DNA of 64,000 nucleotides from Prochlorococcus sp. AG-436-J02 (lineage in GTDB: Bacteria; Cyanobacteriota; Cyanobacteriia; PCC-6307; Cyanobiaceae), in assembly GCA_003212625.1 (NCBI GenBank), contig QCPI01000001.1:62001-126000 (forward strand). Reading direction: 5' to 3'. Both the position numbers and the translations under genes were made by a program. Shown one piece after another: positions 37,539 to 46,460 of this stretch. Below the pieces are notes generated by a model. That model was not told the origin of the DNA, did not search any database, and was given only the letters and a program-made list of their open reading frames with translations. Positions within the stretch are counted from its first letter, which is position 1, and every line of letters starts with the position of its first letter.

Positions 37539-38054
37539 TTAAAAAATTATTTGCGATTGCACTGGAAAGGGCAGTAAATCTTTCGCATTTAGATAACTTA
37601 ATTCAGCAACTACTGATAGTCCTTTTATCTCTTTGCCTGCCTCCTTTATCATATCTGAAACACAAGTCACCGTTCCACCCGTCGCTAATAAGTCATCGAC
37701 AATTACGAAAGATTGATAATTCTCTATTGCGCTTTTCTGAATAGATAGTGAGTTAATACCATATTCAAGTTCATATGATTTTGTTATCAACTCACCTGGC
37801 AATTTACCTGGCTTTCTTGCAACTATCATCGGTTTAGATAACTTTATTGCTATTGCTGTACCAAAAATAAAACCTCTTGCATCAATAGAGAGAATTGCAT
37901 CTGAATTTTTAAATATTTCACTACTAGACATATTGTTAATGAGACTAGTAAAGACATCTGGATATTGAAGAAGAGGCAAAACATCTTTGAATGCAATTCC
38001 TTCTTGAGGGAAGTCTTTATGTTCAGTTATTAGTTTGTGCAGATTATTGGTCAT
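37539..38054 (-). CDS. apt: adenine phosphoribosyltransferase
   Basis: Salvages adenine to AMP with PRPP. The 171-residue product has the family start HKDFPQEGIAFKDVLPLL, the IDARGFIFGTAIA segment, and the PRPP-binding loop FVIVDDLLATGGT. It is divergent from the MTA/SAH nucleosidase gene, which releases adenine. The two starts are 67 bases apart and probably share a control region, forming a small adenine-recycling locus. Confidence 0.93.
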   Translation of the reverse strand: MTNNLHKLITEHKDFPQEGIAFKDVLPLLQYPDVFTSLINNMSSSEIFKNSDAILSIDARGFIFGTAIAIKLSKPMIVARKPGKLPGELITKSYELEYGINSLSIQKSAIENYQSFVIVDDLLATGGTVTCVSDMIKEAGKEIKGLSVVAELSYLNAKDLLPFPVQSQIIF

Positions 38055-38121
38055 AAGTGATTTATTTTAAAAAGGAATATCTCCTTTCAATATATTGCCT
38101 ATTTCTTCTCCAGTCAGTCCT

Positions 38122-38901
38122 ATGCATATTGGACTTTTATGCGCAATGCCTGAAGAAATCGGTTCTACAATAGGAAATTTGCAGAATCTTTCTGAAACGA
38201 ATTGGGGAGATTTGAAAATTATCTCAGGAGAATGGTATGAGTCCGGAGCAAAATCTCCGTCTGTTTATATTTCCGCTGCATGGAGCGGTTGGGGGAAAGT
38301 TAGTGCTGCTAGAGCGGCAACAAGACTGTTAGGTCAATCTTGTAGAGGGAGAGAGATAGATCTCCTTCTTTTTACGGGTGTTGCAGGTGCAGCAAAGCCA
38401 GACCTTAAACAATGGGATATTGTCCTACCAACCGAATTGGTGCAGCATGATATGGATGCAAGGCCACTTTTTCAGAAATATGTCATACCGGCCCTTAAGA
38501 AAGAAAAAATAGCTTTAATGGATCAATGGGTTGAATGGGCTACTGCTTCATTGCAAGATTCAATTGCTAAAAATTTAATCGAGCATTTTGGCAAGGTTGA
38601 GACTGGTTTAATCGCTACTGGAGATAAATTTATAGCAGATAAATCTGTGCTTGAAAACCTTTCTAGAGAGCTACCTGGATTATGTGCAGTTGAAATGGAG
38701 GGAGCAGCTGTTGCTCAAGTTGCTTTTCAGGAAAAAGTTCCATGTTTAATAGTACGCGTAATATCTGATGGAGCTGATAATTCTGCTGCTCAAGTTTTTA
38801 ATGATTTTTTAAAAGACTATGAAAAATCTTCTTGGAATTTAATAGAGACTCTTCTTAATAATCATAAAGAAGCCCCATGGAATACAAAACCTAATGATTA
38901 A
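38122..38901 (+). CDS. mtn: 5-prime-methylthioadenosine / S-adenosylhomocysteine nucleosidase
   Basis: Cleaves MTA and SAH to adenine and a thioribose. The protein has the family N-terminus MHIGLLCAMPEEIGSTIGNL, the FTGVAGAAKPDLKQWDIV segment, AVEMEGAAVAQVAFQ with the ribose-binding Glu, and VISDGADNSA with the catalytic Asp. The frame opens at a TTG at 38095, but the ATG at 38122 starts exactly at the family beginning. The 259-residue length is slightly above the bacterial norm because of an inserted segment near residues 110-150. Divergent from apt. Confidence 0.9.
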   Translation: MHIGLLCAMPEEIGSTIGNLQNLSETNWGDLKIISGEWYESGAKSPSVYISAAWSGWGKVSAARAATRLLGQSCRGREIDLLLFTGVAGAAKPDLKQWDIVLPTELVQHDMDARPLFQKYVIPALKKEKIALMDQWVEWATASLQDSIAKNLIEHFGKVETGLIATGDKFIADKSVLENLSRELPGLCAVEMEGAAVAQVAFQEKVPCLIVRVISDGADNSAAQVFNDFLKDYEKSSWNLIETLLNNHKEAPWNTKPND

Positions 38902-38980
38902 ACTAATAAAAAGTAGTTGATTCAAAATTCAAACTAATTAATTAAAAGAAGGATTAATTTATTCATATGAAATAGGCTTG

Positions 38981-38997
38981 GTATATTACTAATATAC
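38981..38997. promoter_or_regulatory. 17-base palindrome before the glycan cluster
   Basis: GTATATTA-C-TAATATAC is a perfect inverted repeat with a 1-base centre, lying about 110 bases before the first gene of the surface-carbohydrate cluster. It could be an operator for a dimeric regulator, but AT-rich chance palindromes are common here. Confidence 0.3.
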
Positions 38998-39104
38998 TTG
39001 GACAGCTAAAACTATGTTTTAATTTCAAATTGTCTCAAATCGCACATTTCTTTGGCATAGTATAAACTTCAAAATATAATACAATATATCAAAAGAAATT
39101 ATAT

Positions 39105-39773
39105 TTGAGAAAGAAAGTGAGAGTTTTATTCCTTGCATCTGGAGGTGGAAGTACAGCAAAGAAGCTTTATGATTTATCTCAAATCAGTAAATATGATGTC
39201 TTTAAAAATATAGAGATTCAAATATTAGCAGATAGGGATTGTGGAGCTTCTCAATGGGCTGAAGAAAAATCTCTTCCACACTTAACAATAGGCAAAAAAG
39301 ATTTTGAGTCAAAGTCAATAGATTGGATCATAAAAAGAAAACCTGATATTGTAGTAACCACAATATATAAGATTTTAAGTAAAGAATTTATTGAGGCTGT
39401 TTCTAGTAACTTAATCAATTTGCATTACTCTTTATTACCAGCATTTAATGGAGGTATTGGTGAGAAGGTCGTAGATGATGCAATTCAATATGGCTCAAGG
39501 ATTTTTGGAGCAACTTGCCATCAGGTTACTGAATTAGTAGATCTAGGAAAACCAATAACTCAGGCTGCATTTATTCCCACTAAACTTAATAGAAATCATA
39601 TTTTAGAAATATCATTTAGATGTGGATGTATTGCTTTATTCTCGGCAATCAATAATATTCATTTTATGGATAATAAGAAAATAAGAACTGGCCAGATAAT
39701 ACTTAAAGATGAATTAATAATTTATAGTGGCGAAGATAAATATATATCTCAATTGAAAGAAGATTTTTGGTAA
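39105..39773 (+). CDS. PurN-like formyltransferase
   Basis: A 222-residue formyltransferase-fold protein. An N-terminal VRVLFLASGGGSTAKKL is followed by the catalytic region NLHYSLLPAFNGG, where Asn and His correspond to the PurN catalytic residues, and QVTELVDLGKPITQA with the catalytic Asp. The folate-dependent chemistry is therefore intact. It is shorter and diverged from purine GAR transformylase, and its place at the head of a carbohydrate cluster suggests N-formylation of an amino sugar. The start is TTG at 39105 or GTG at 39117. It is separated from the next gene by 75 bases. Confidence 0.75.
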   Translation: MRKKVRVLFLASGGGSTAKKLYDLSQISKYDVFKNIEIQILADRDCGASQWAEEKSLPHLTIGKKDFESKSIDWIIKRKPDIVVTTIYKILSKEFIEAVSSNLINLHYSLLPAFNGGIGEKVVDDAIQYGSRIFGATCHQVTELVDLGKPITQAAFIPTKLNRNHILEISFRCGCIALFSAINNIHFMDNKKIRTGQIILKDELIIYSGEDKYISQLKEDFW

Positions 39774-39848
39774 AATATGATGTTATTTGTATTTTAATTA
39801 GAGTAATTTTCAAAGTAAATTCCTAACAAATTTTTAATTCTATTAACA

Positions 39849-40283
39849 ATGAATGACCTAAAAACAAATAATTTTCGAAGAAATTATTACATAATTTATG
39901 ATGGTGAATGCGTAGTATGCAGTCGATTTATTGGATTTTTAGATAGAAAATCTAGTAAAACAAGGTATAATATTTATGTTATGCCTGAAGCCAATCTTTT
40001 ACCTTGCAAGGATATAGATCTTCAGCTGATTAAGACTCTAAGTTCTCAAAGTATAATTTTAGTTGATGATAAAGGTAACATGTCTATCCGTTCTAATGCA
40101 ATAATAAATATATTTAAGATTACTGGTGACAAATTCTTAGGAAAAATTTCCATATTAATGTCATTGTTTCCTCGCATATTTTCTGATATAATTTATATTA
40201 TTTTCTCTAAAGTAAGAAGAAAGTTATTTATTCGAAACTCATGTAAATTGGCAAGACTTCAGAATATATATATCTTAAGCTAA
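39849..40283 (+). CDS. DCC-family (DUF393) thiol-disulfide protein
   Basis: A 144-residue protein with the defining DCC motif near the N-terminus, YYIIYDGECVVCSRFIGFLD (D-G-x-C-x2-C), and a downstream SIILVDDKGNMSIRSNAIIN as in the thioredoxin-like fold of this family. A hydrophobic stretch near residues 100-120 may associate with membrane. DCC proteins are often encoded beside HTTM-domain membrane proteins, and a candidate HTTM-like protein lies two genes downstream (41503). Confidence 0.8.
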   Translation: MNDLKTNNFRRNYYIIYDGECVVCSRFIGFLDRKSSKTRYNIYVMPEANLLPCKDIDLQLIKTLSSQSIILVDDKGNMSIRSNAIINIFKITGDKFLGKISILMSLFPRIFSDIIYIIFSKVRRKLFIRNSCKLARLQNIYILS

Positions 40284-40404
40284 ATATTAAAAATCTACTT
40301 AGACCTTGTAAAAAGTGAACCAGAAATCAAACTGAATTGATATCAATAGCAAACTAAAAATTATATGCTAAATTAACCCAAAATAAAGAAGCCTACACAA
40401 ATTA

Positions 40405-41469
40405 ATGAACTCCCAAGAGTTGTTGACTCATAGAGATGCAAGTGCATTCCCTCTGATGGTAGTGGTTTCTATTGTTTATCCATGTAATTTTGGGTGTCCA
40501 AATTGTCCTTATACAGATGAAAATAGTGATTTAAGAAAGTTTTATAAAGCCAATAAAGCAGATAGACTTCCGCGAATACTTTGGGACAAAATAGCTGATG
40601 AATGTGCAAAATATGGAAGCTATATAAGGTGTACTGGAGGAGGAGAACCATTACTGCATCCTGAATTGCCAGATATGATATCCAGTGCAAAAAGTAAAGG
40701 TGCAAAAGTTTGGCTTAACACCAATGGCTCTATGTTTGGACCGGATGCTGCGGGACGGAGGAGGCTTCAGCAAATAATTGATTCTGGTGTTGATATGATT
40801 GAATTTTCTATGGATGCTGCAGATGCTTACACCTATAGCAAGCTTAGACCTCCAATATCAGGGAAGGATCCCAGAAGTATTGATAAAAGATGGGAAGATC
40901 AAGTTAACAATATTCGTGAAGCGCTAAAGGTGAGAAGTCAGAAGAAAGCTAGTGATACAAATATAGTTGTGTCAATGATCAGGCAGAAAGCATTAGGAGA
41001 TGTTGAGACAGCAGAAAGATTTTGGAGAAATGAAGTTAAGGTTGATAATGTAATTACTAGAAAATTTTTAAGTTGGGATGATAATACTAATATAAATCTA
41101 GATAACTCTATAGATAACAATTTATACGGTGATTATCAGAATGATGTAGAAGACCTTTCTAATCTAAGTCCTTGTGTTTGGTTGTTTGAGAGATTAAATA
41201 TCGATACACTTGGTCAATTTGCATTGTGTGGGCAAGATATTAGCTTTACTACTGCACATAAGTTCCCTACACTTTATGATTCGAGTATAGAAGAAGTATG
41301 GCAAAATAATATATTTAAAAGTTATAGGCAGGCTCATATAAATGGGAAAGCAGGTGAGTTGTCACCATGTAAAAATTGTTCAGCTTGGAAAGCGGGGATT
41401 AGAGATTGGAACTATGGATGGCTAAATGTTATCAAGAATGCAAAACCACAAGTTACTGCAGCTTCCTAG
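40405..41469 (+). CDS. radical SAM protein with SPASM-type C-terminus
   Basis: A 354-residue enzyme. The cluster motif is VYPCNFGCPNCPYTDE (CxxxCxxC), followed by CTGGGEPLLHPELPD, the glycine-rich SAM-binding GGEP. The C-terminal region has further cysteines in NLSPCVWLF, FALCGQDI and SPCKNCSAWKAG, consistent with a SPASM domain binding an additional Fe-S cluster. SPASM enzymes modify peptides or sugars, including dehydrogenation and epimerisation. Given the neighbours, a sugar or cell-surface substrate is likelier than a peptide, and no precursor peptide is evident. Substrate unknown. Confidence 0.87.
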   Translation: MNSQELLTHRDASAFPLMVVVSIVYPCNFGCPNCPYTDENSDLRKFYKANKADRLPRILWDKIADECAKYGSYIRCTGGGEPLLHPELPDMISSAKSKGAKVWLNTNGSMFGPDAAGRRRLQQIIDSGVDMIEFSMDAADAYTYSKLRPPISGKDPRSIDKRWEDQVNNIREALKVRSQKKASDTNIVVSMIRQKALGDVETAERFWRNEVKVDNVITRKFLSWDDNTNINLDNSIDNNLYGDYQNDVEDLSNLSPCVWLFERLNIDTLGQFALCGQDISFTTAHKFPTLYDSSIEEVWQNNIFKSYRQAHINGKAGELSPCKNCSAWKAGIRDWNYGWLNVIKNAKPQVTAAS

Positions 41470-41502
41470 TTAAATAGCAATTAATATTCAATCAATTATG
41501 TT

Positions 41503-42864
41503 ATGCTTATTCCTTCAGATTTAAAGCCTTTTATTGAAATTTTTCTTTTTTTAATCTCTCTACATCCACTTATATATATATGCTTTAATAAAATATACCA
41601 ATCAAGTAATACGAGAAACAGTTATTACATTGATAGTGATTGGATCTCTAGATTTGGAACTAATAGTTTCACAATAATTTTTAGTATAATATTAAGTTGC
41701 TTTGTTTTTTTTGTTCACTCTTGGCTACTACTTGTACCTTTACTTTTAACTACATGGATATGTTTTATTAGAGATAGATTTAAGGCTCTTTCTCGTGGTT
41801 TAGGGGCTCCAGGTTATTTCACATTTCTTTTTACATTAACTTTGACAAGTCATTATTTACTTAATACAAAATATATTCTATTGAATCAATCTCATTTGCT
41901 GCTCTTAAATTGGATAATTGGATTTATTTACTCTGTAATATATGTTGAGTTCGGATTTATATTTATTTCAGCAGGCTTATTTAAAATTTTGGACACTAAC
42001 AAAGTGCCACTATCTTTTGCTTTAGGCCTGTTAAACCCAATGTGGTCTAAAGTTTATTTATATATTAAATTTATAGAATTTAATCGATTAATCTTAAACT
42101 GGCTAGGACCATTATTACAATTAATTGCTGGTTTGCTTATTGTATCTGCAAACACGAAATTCGCTTTTGTTGGATTTCTTTTGATTGCATTAATGTTTTT
42201 GAGTATTACACCTTTCACAAGACTTTCTTGGCTTTGTCCGTCAATTGCTTCATTATCTATATACCATTTACTTATTTTAAATGATATCAACTCTATCAAT
42301 ATAAATTTAATTTTCCTTGCTGTATTTATTCGTGCTTTGGTTTATATATTTATCATAAAACAATACTTTGGAATTTTACCTATTACTTATAAAAGATTAA
42401 TGGAGAAAATAGTTTATATATATAGAAAATTAATGGGAGTTATAGTATGGAAAGTTTTTACATTTGATATAGTAAGAAATGTTGCACTTACTAAAGGAAT
42501 GAGTGAGATTGTGGAATCTTCAGAATCTACAATAGGATTAAAAGAGAAAGAATCTTTTATTAAATTATCAAGTTATACTAATGTTTATGACTCTATTACA
42601 GTCTCCGCTTTACTTTCCTCCGAAGATTATTTGGAACCAGATTTATTTCAAGATAGGATAAATCATTTTTGTATGGTAATGGGTATTGAAAGGCTAATAT
42701 CTCTTAGAGTAAGTCCCAAGGTCGCTTCAGAAAAATATGAAAACAAAGGACCTTTTATGAGAGGAGAAATGAGGATCTTTCCTATTACTGAAAAGCCAGC
42801 TACTAATCGTAAACTCAATTATAATTTTGATAATTATAATTCAAGAGAAAAGTTTGATGATTGA
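41503..42864 (+). CDS. polytopic membrane protein, possibly HTTM-like
   Basis: A 453-residue protein with about eight hydrophobic segments between residues 8 and 290, and a soluble C-terminal part from about residue 320. Segments such as RDRFKALSRGLGAPGYFTFL and EFGFIFISAGLFKILD, plus its nearness to a DUF393 protein, recall HTTM (gamma-carboxylase-like) membrane proteins. I could not confirm the family. The soluble tail (residues 355-430) includes an acidic segment SSEDYLEPDLFQDRINHFC. It starts 33 bases after the radical SAM gene. Confidence 0.55.
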   Translation: MLIPSDLKPFIEIFLFLISLHPLIYICFNKIYQSSNTRNSYYIDSDWISRFGTNSFTIIFSIILSCFVFFVHSWLLLVPLLLTTWICFIRDRFKALSRGLGAPGYFTFLFTLTLTSHYLLNTKYILLNQSHLLLLNWIIGFIYSVIYVEFGFIFISAGLFKILDTNKVPLSFALGLLNPMWSKVYLYIKFIEFNRLILNWLGPLLQLIAGLLIVSANTKFAFVGFLLIALMFLSITPFTRLSWLCPSIASLSIYHLLILNDINSININLIFLAVFIRALVYIFIIKQYFGILPITYKRLMEKIVYIYRKLMGVIVWKVFTFDIVRNVALTKGMSEIVESSESTIGLKEKESFIKLSSYTNVYDSITVSALLSSEDYLEPDLFQDRINHFCMVMGIERLISLRVSPKVASEKYENKGPFMRGEMRIFPITEKPATNRKLNYNFDNYNSREKFDD

Positions 42865-42900
42865 TGTTTCTATACAAAAATTGATAACTAGTATTTAATT

Positions 42901-44727
42901 ATGTGCGGAATATTCGGCTCTTTTGGGACATCTTTATCTGTGGAGACCCTAAGAAAGGTTCGTGAAAAAATCCAGCATCGTGGCCCGGACGATTTTCATG
43001 AAATCTCATTTGACAATAAATTTATATTTACTTGCGCAGCTGTAAGATTAGCATTCCAGGATGAAATTAATGGTAGGCAGCCTTTTGCATCAAATGAAGA
43101 TTTAGATCTTGTAGTTAGTTTAAATGGTGAGATTTTTAACTATAAGGAATTAAAAGAAAAGTTTTATAATACAGTTTATAGCTTAGGAACTCATTGTGAT
43201 ACAGAACTTCTTATACCTCTTTATATGGATGAAGGCATTGATTCAATCAGGAAGATCAATGGTATGTATGCATTATCTATAGTAGATAGAACAAATTCTA
43301 GCGCATATCTAGCAACAGATTTTTTAGGGCAAAAACCTATTTTTTATTATTTTTCTAATAATATTCTTTTTTATGCTTCAGAAATAGAGCCTTTATTAGA
43401 ATTAATTAAAAGCACTCTAGGAGAAGATAGCCTTCCAAAAATAAATGAAAAAGCTTTAACTAATATTGTTCTTTATAAGTCAACAGTTGATGGAGAAACA
43501 GTATATGAAGGTATTAAAAGATTGAAGCCTGGTGAAATTATAAAATATGATTTTGCTAAAGGATCTTTAACTTCTTCTTTTTATGATAATTTTGAAAGAA
43601 AATATTCAATTTCTTCAGTACAAAGTGAGGAGAAAGTGATTAGCAATATAAATGAATTGCTTAGGGAGGCAGTCCGTAGAAGGATAGATTCAAGCAAGCC
43701 TCAATCGGTTTATTTAAGCGGTGGATTAGACTCTTCATTAATTACTTCTATCATCCGTGACCTATATCCAAAATTAGAAATTCATAGCTTTACTCTTGCT
43801 TATAAAGGAATAAAAGAAGCGAAAGGTAAGTCATTAGATTTGAAACTTGCGAAGGAAGTCTCTTCCAGAAATTCTTTAGTGCATCACATAATAAATATAG
43901 ATCCAGCTGATCTCGATAGCTTTATGCCAACTATACTCAAAGGTTTTGGCGAGCCTTTTGCATCAGTTCCATCTATGTGGTTTGTAGCTAATGAAATTAA
44001 AAAGTATTCTAAATATACTCTTTCAGGTGATGGTGCTGACGAATTATTTGGTAGCTATTTTACTCATAGAGAGGCAACTAAATCGAATGTATTCTCTACA
44101 AAAAATGCTCAAGATCTTCATGCTGAATATATGCTGTCGTTCTTACCAAGTCATATGCAGAACAATATGAAATTTAAAAATTTAAAGAATAAGACTCTAA
44201 AAGTTGAGAAGCTAATTGAAAAAATTAATACTACAATGGAGAAAAGAAATCCAATCTTTAATCAATTAATATTTGAATCTAGAATGTTATTTCCTTATGG
44301 TGTATTAACTTATATAGATAGACTTTCTATGTCACATAGTATTGAACCGAGGTCACCTTTCCTTGATAAGGATTTATGGGAATATGTATATACTTTAGAT
44401 GATAATTATCGAATTAGAAACAATCAAACTAAATATGCATTGAAAAAAGTAGCTGAAAGCTATTTACCTTTTGAACTTATATATAGAAAGAAAGAAGGTT
44501 TTGTTTTTCCACTTTATCCATACTTAATAAAATCAAAAGTTGAAATTATTTCTAGGATTTTACGCCTTAATGATATATTTAAAGATTTTGAAGATGGATG
44601 GTTAAATATAGAGTGGTTAGAAGCGGCTTTTAGCGAAATTGAGAGAAGTAAGGGCTTAGCATTTAAAACTTCTCAAATTATTCATTCTCTTAATTCTATA
44701 GCTATATGGGCAAAAAATAGAAAATGA
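42901..44727 (+). CDS. asnB: asparagine synthetase-like glutamine amidotransferase
   Basis: A 608-residue class II amidotransferase. Cys2 of MCGIFGSFG is the glutaminase nucleophile and RGPDDFHE is the conserved loop. The synthetase half has the PP-loop SVYLSGGLDSSLITSI near residue 278 and the LSGDGADELFG motif near residue 382. Paralogues of AsnB in surface-polysaccharide clusters amidate sugar acids or link amino acids to sugars, so asparagine synthesis is not assumed. Its stop overlaps the start of the WbqC gene by 4 bases (ATGA). Confidence 0.9.
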   Translation: MCGIFGSFGTSLSVETLRKVREKIQHRGPDDFHEISFDNKFIFTCAAVRLAFQDEINGRQPFASNEDLDLVVSLNGEIFNYKELKEKFYNTVYSLGTHCDTELLIPLYMDEGIDSIRKINGMYALSIVDRTNSSAYLATDFLGQKPIFYYFSNNILFYASEIEPLLELIKSTLGEDSLPKINEKALTNIVLYKSTVDGETVYEGIKRLKPGEIIKYDFAKGSLTSSFYDNFERKYSISSVQSEEKVISNINELLREAVRRRIDSSKPQSVYLSGGLDSSLITSIIRDLYPKLEIHSFTLAYKGIKEAKGKSLDLKLAKEVSSRNSLVHHIINIDPADLDSFMPTILKGFGEPFASVPSMWFVANEIKKYSKYTLSGDGADELFGSYFTHREATKSNVFSTKNAQDLHAEYMLSFLPSHMQNNMKFKNLKNKTLKVEKLIEKINTTMEKRNPIFNQLIFESRMLFPYGVLTYIDRLSMSHSIEPRSPFLDKDLWEYVYTLDDNYRIRNNQTKYALKKVAESYLPFELIYRKKEGFVFPLYPYLIKSKVEIISRILRLNDIFKDFEDGWLNIEWLEAAFSEIERSKGLAFKTSQIIHSLNSIAIWAKNRK

Positions 44728-45425
44728 AAGTAGCAGTTATACAACCTTCTTATATTCCTTGGCTTGGTTATTTTCATATGGTCAAATGGGCAGACACTTT
44801 TATTTTTTATGATGACGTTCAATATGATAATAATGGCTGGCGAAATAGGAATAAGATTTTAGTCAACGAGCAAGTGAAATGGCTTACTCTCTCTATTGAT
44901 AGAAAATCTTTATCAAATAATTTAAATGAGCGAATCTTGAATAGAGTTAAATTATCAAATTTAGAACAATTCTCTAATCATAAAAGATTATTAAAACTGT
45001 ATTATAAACATTCTAAGTATCTTTCAGAGTTAGAAGATATATATTCTGACCAACTCAATAAAATTGATTTTCTTTCGGAAGCCGTGATTTCTCATACAGC
45101 GAACATTTGTGAAATTCTAAATATAAAAACTAAATTAATTAGATCTAGTGATATCAATTACTCAAGTTCTAAATATAGTTTGATGACTGATGCCCGTCAA
45201 CGAAGAAATCTTCGCTTACTAGCTTTATTAAAGGAAGTTGGATGTACAGAATACATGTCAGGTGTTTCAGCTGGAAATTATTTAGATTTAGATTTGTATA
45301 AATCAGAGTCTATTAATGTGTATTGGAATAATTACAAAGAAAACAATTCAGATATTAAACTGTCAATAATCCATTACTTGCTGATACATGGCCGACAACA
45401 AGTGATAGAATATTTAAACAAGTAA
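44724..45425 (+). CDS. WbqC family protein
   Basis: A 233-residue WbqC-family protein. The opening VAVIQPSYIPWLGYFHMVKW, then FYDDVQYDNNGWRNRNKI, GVSAGNYLD and the C-terminal HYLLIHGRQQVIEYL are the conserved segments. WbqC proteins occur in O-antigen clusters and are associated with attaching amino acids such as glycine to amino sugars. The mechanism is poorly defined. Its coupling to the AsnB-like gene (4-base overlap) supports a joint amidation or aminoacylation step. Confidence 0.87.
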   Translation: MKVAVIQPSYIPWLGYFHMVKWADTFIFYDDVQYDNNGWRNRNKILVNEQVKWLTLSIDRKSLSNNLNERILNRVKLSNLEQFSNHKRLLKLYYKHSKYLSELEDIYSDQLNKIDFLSEAVISHTANICEILNIKTKLIRSSDINYSSSKYSLMTDARQRRNLRLLALLKEVGCTEYMSGVSAGNYLDLDLYKSESINVYWNNYKENNSDIKLSIIHYLLIHGRQQVIEYLNK

Positions 45426-45436
45426 AAGATTACTAG

Positions 45437-46459
45437 ATGAGAGTACTGGTTACAGGAGGAGCAGGTTTTATAGGTTCAAATCTTGTTAGAAAGTTGGTTA
45501 GCAACCCAATTGTCGAAAAAGTTATTGTCGTTGATTTACTTACATATGCAGGTCACTTACCTAATCTTAGAGATATTAGTAAAAACAAATTGAAATTGAT
45601 AATTGGTGATGTAGCTAATGGTCAGCTAATGGATAATATAATTTGCGATGTAGATTTTGTTTTTCATTTAGCCGCAGAAACACATGTGACCAGATCAATA
45701 TATGATAATTATCAGTTTTTTCATACCGATGTAATGGGTACACAGTCGGTATCTAACTGTGTCTTAAGGCAATCTAGTAAAAGAAAAATTAGCATTCCTC
45801 TTATTCATTTATCAACGTCAGAAGTTTATGGTACTGCTGAAACAGAGAATATGGATGAAACTCATCCATTGAATCCTTGCAGTCCTTATGCTGCTGCGAA
45901 GGCAGGCGCAGATAGGCTTGTATATTCTTATGCTAAAACTTATGGATTAAATTCACTTATCATTAGACCATTTAATCAGTTTGGTCCTTACCAGCATCCG
46001 GAGAAAGCTATTCCTCGTTTTATAACAAGTGCTATTAATGGTGAGTTATTACCTGTCCATGGTGATGGTTTGGCGGAGAGAGATTGGACACATGTCCTTG
46101 ATACGACTAACTTTTTGGCATCCTTAATTGATAAAAATTTATCTTCGTATAAGGGCGATGTATTTAATATCGGCTCAGATAATTCGATATCTATTAAGAA
46201 GATAGCAGAATTGGTAGCCGATGAATTTTCTAATGCAAAAATTAATTTTATTGATGAGAGACCCGGGCAGGTCGTTAGGCATACGTGTGATTCGTCAAAA
46301 GCAAAAAAAATGCTTGGTTGGAAAATTACGCAAAGTCTAAAAAGTTCTTTGTCTGAATTAGTTGAATGGTATAGAAACAATCAAGATATTTGGTTACCTC
46401 ATATGCTTGTGAAAGATATTGAACTTGAAATAATTCCAGGCTGCAAGATAAAACATTGA
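45437..46459 (+). CDS. NAD-dependent nucleotide-sugar 4,6-dehydratase/epimerase
   Basis: A 340-residue extended SDR enzyme. The NAD-binding loop is VTGGAGFIGSNLVRKL, and the catalytic region is LSTSEVYGTA with the Tyr/Lys pair in SPYAAAKAGADRLV. The C-terminal RPGQVVRHTCDSSKAKKMLG is typical of nucleotide-sugar dehydratases. The STSEVYGTA form resembles LegB-type dehydratases more than RmlB, which has TDEVYG. The aminotransferase that normally follows LegB is next (1 base after the stop), supporting formation of a 4-keto-6-deoxy sugar that is then aminated. Confidence 0.85.
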   Translation: MRVLVTGGAGFIGSNLVRKLVSNPIVEKVIVVDLLTYAGHLPNLRDISKNKLKLIIGDVANGQLMDNIICDVDFVFHLAAETHVTRSIYDNYQFFHTDVMGTQSVSNCVLRQSSKRKISIPLIHLSTSEVYGTAETENMDETHPLNPCSPYAAAKAGADRLVYSYAKTYGLNSLIIRPFNQFGPYQHPEKAIPRFITSAINGELLPVHGDGLAERDWTHVLDTTNFLASLIDKNLSSYKGDVFNIGSDNSISIKKIAELVADEFSNAKINFIDERPGQVVRHTCDSSKAKKMLGWKITQSLKSSLSELVEWYRNNQDIWLPHMLVKDIELEIIPGCKIKH

Positions 46460-46460
46460 A

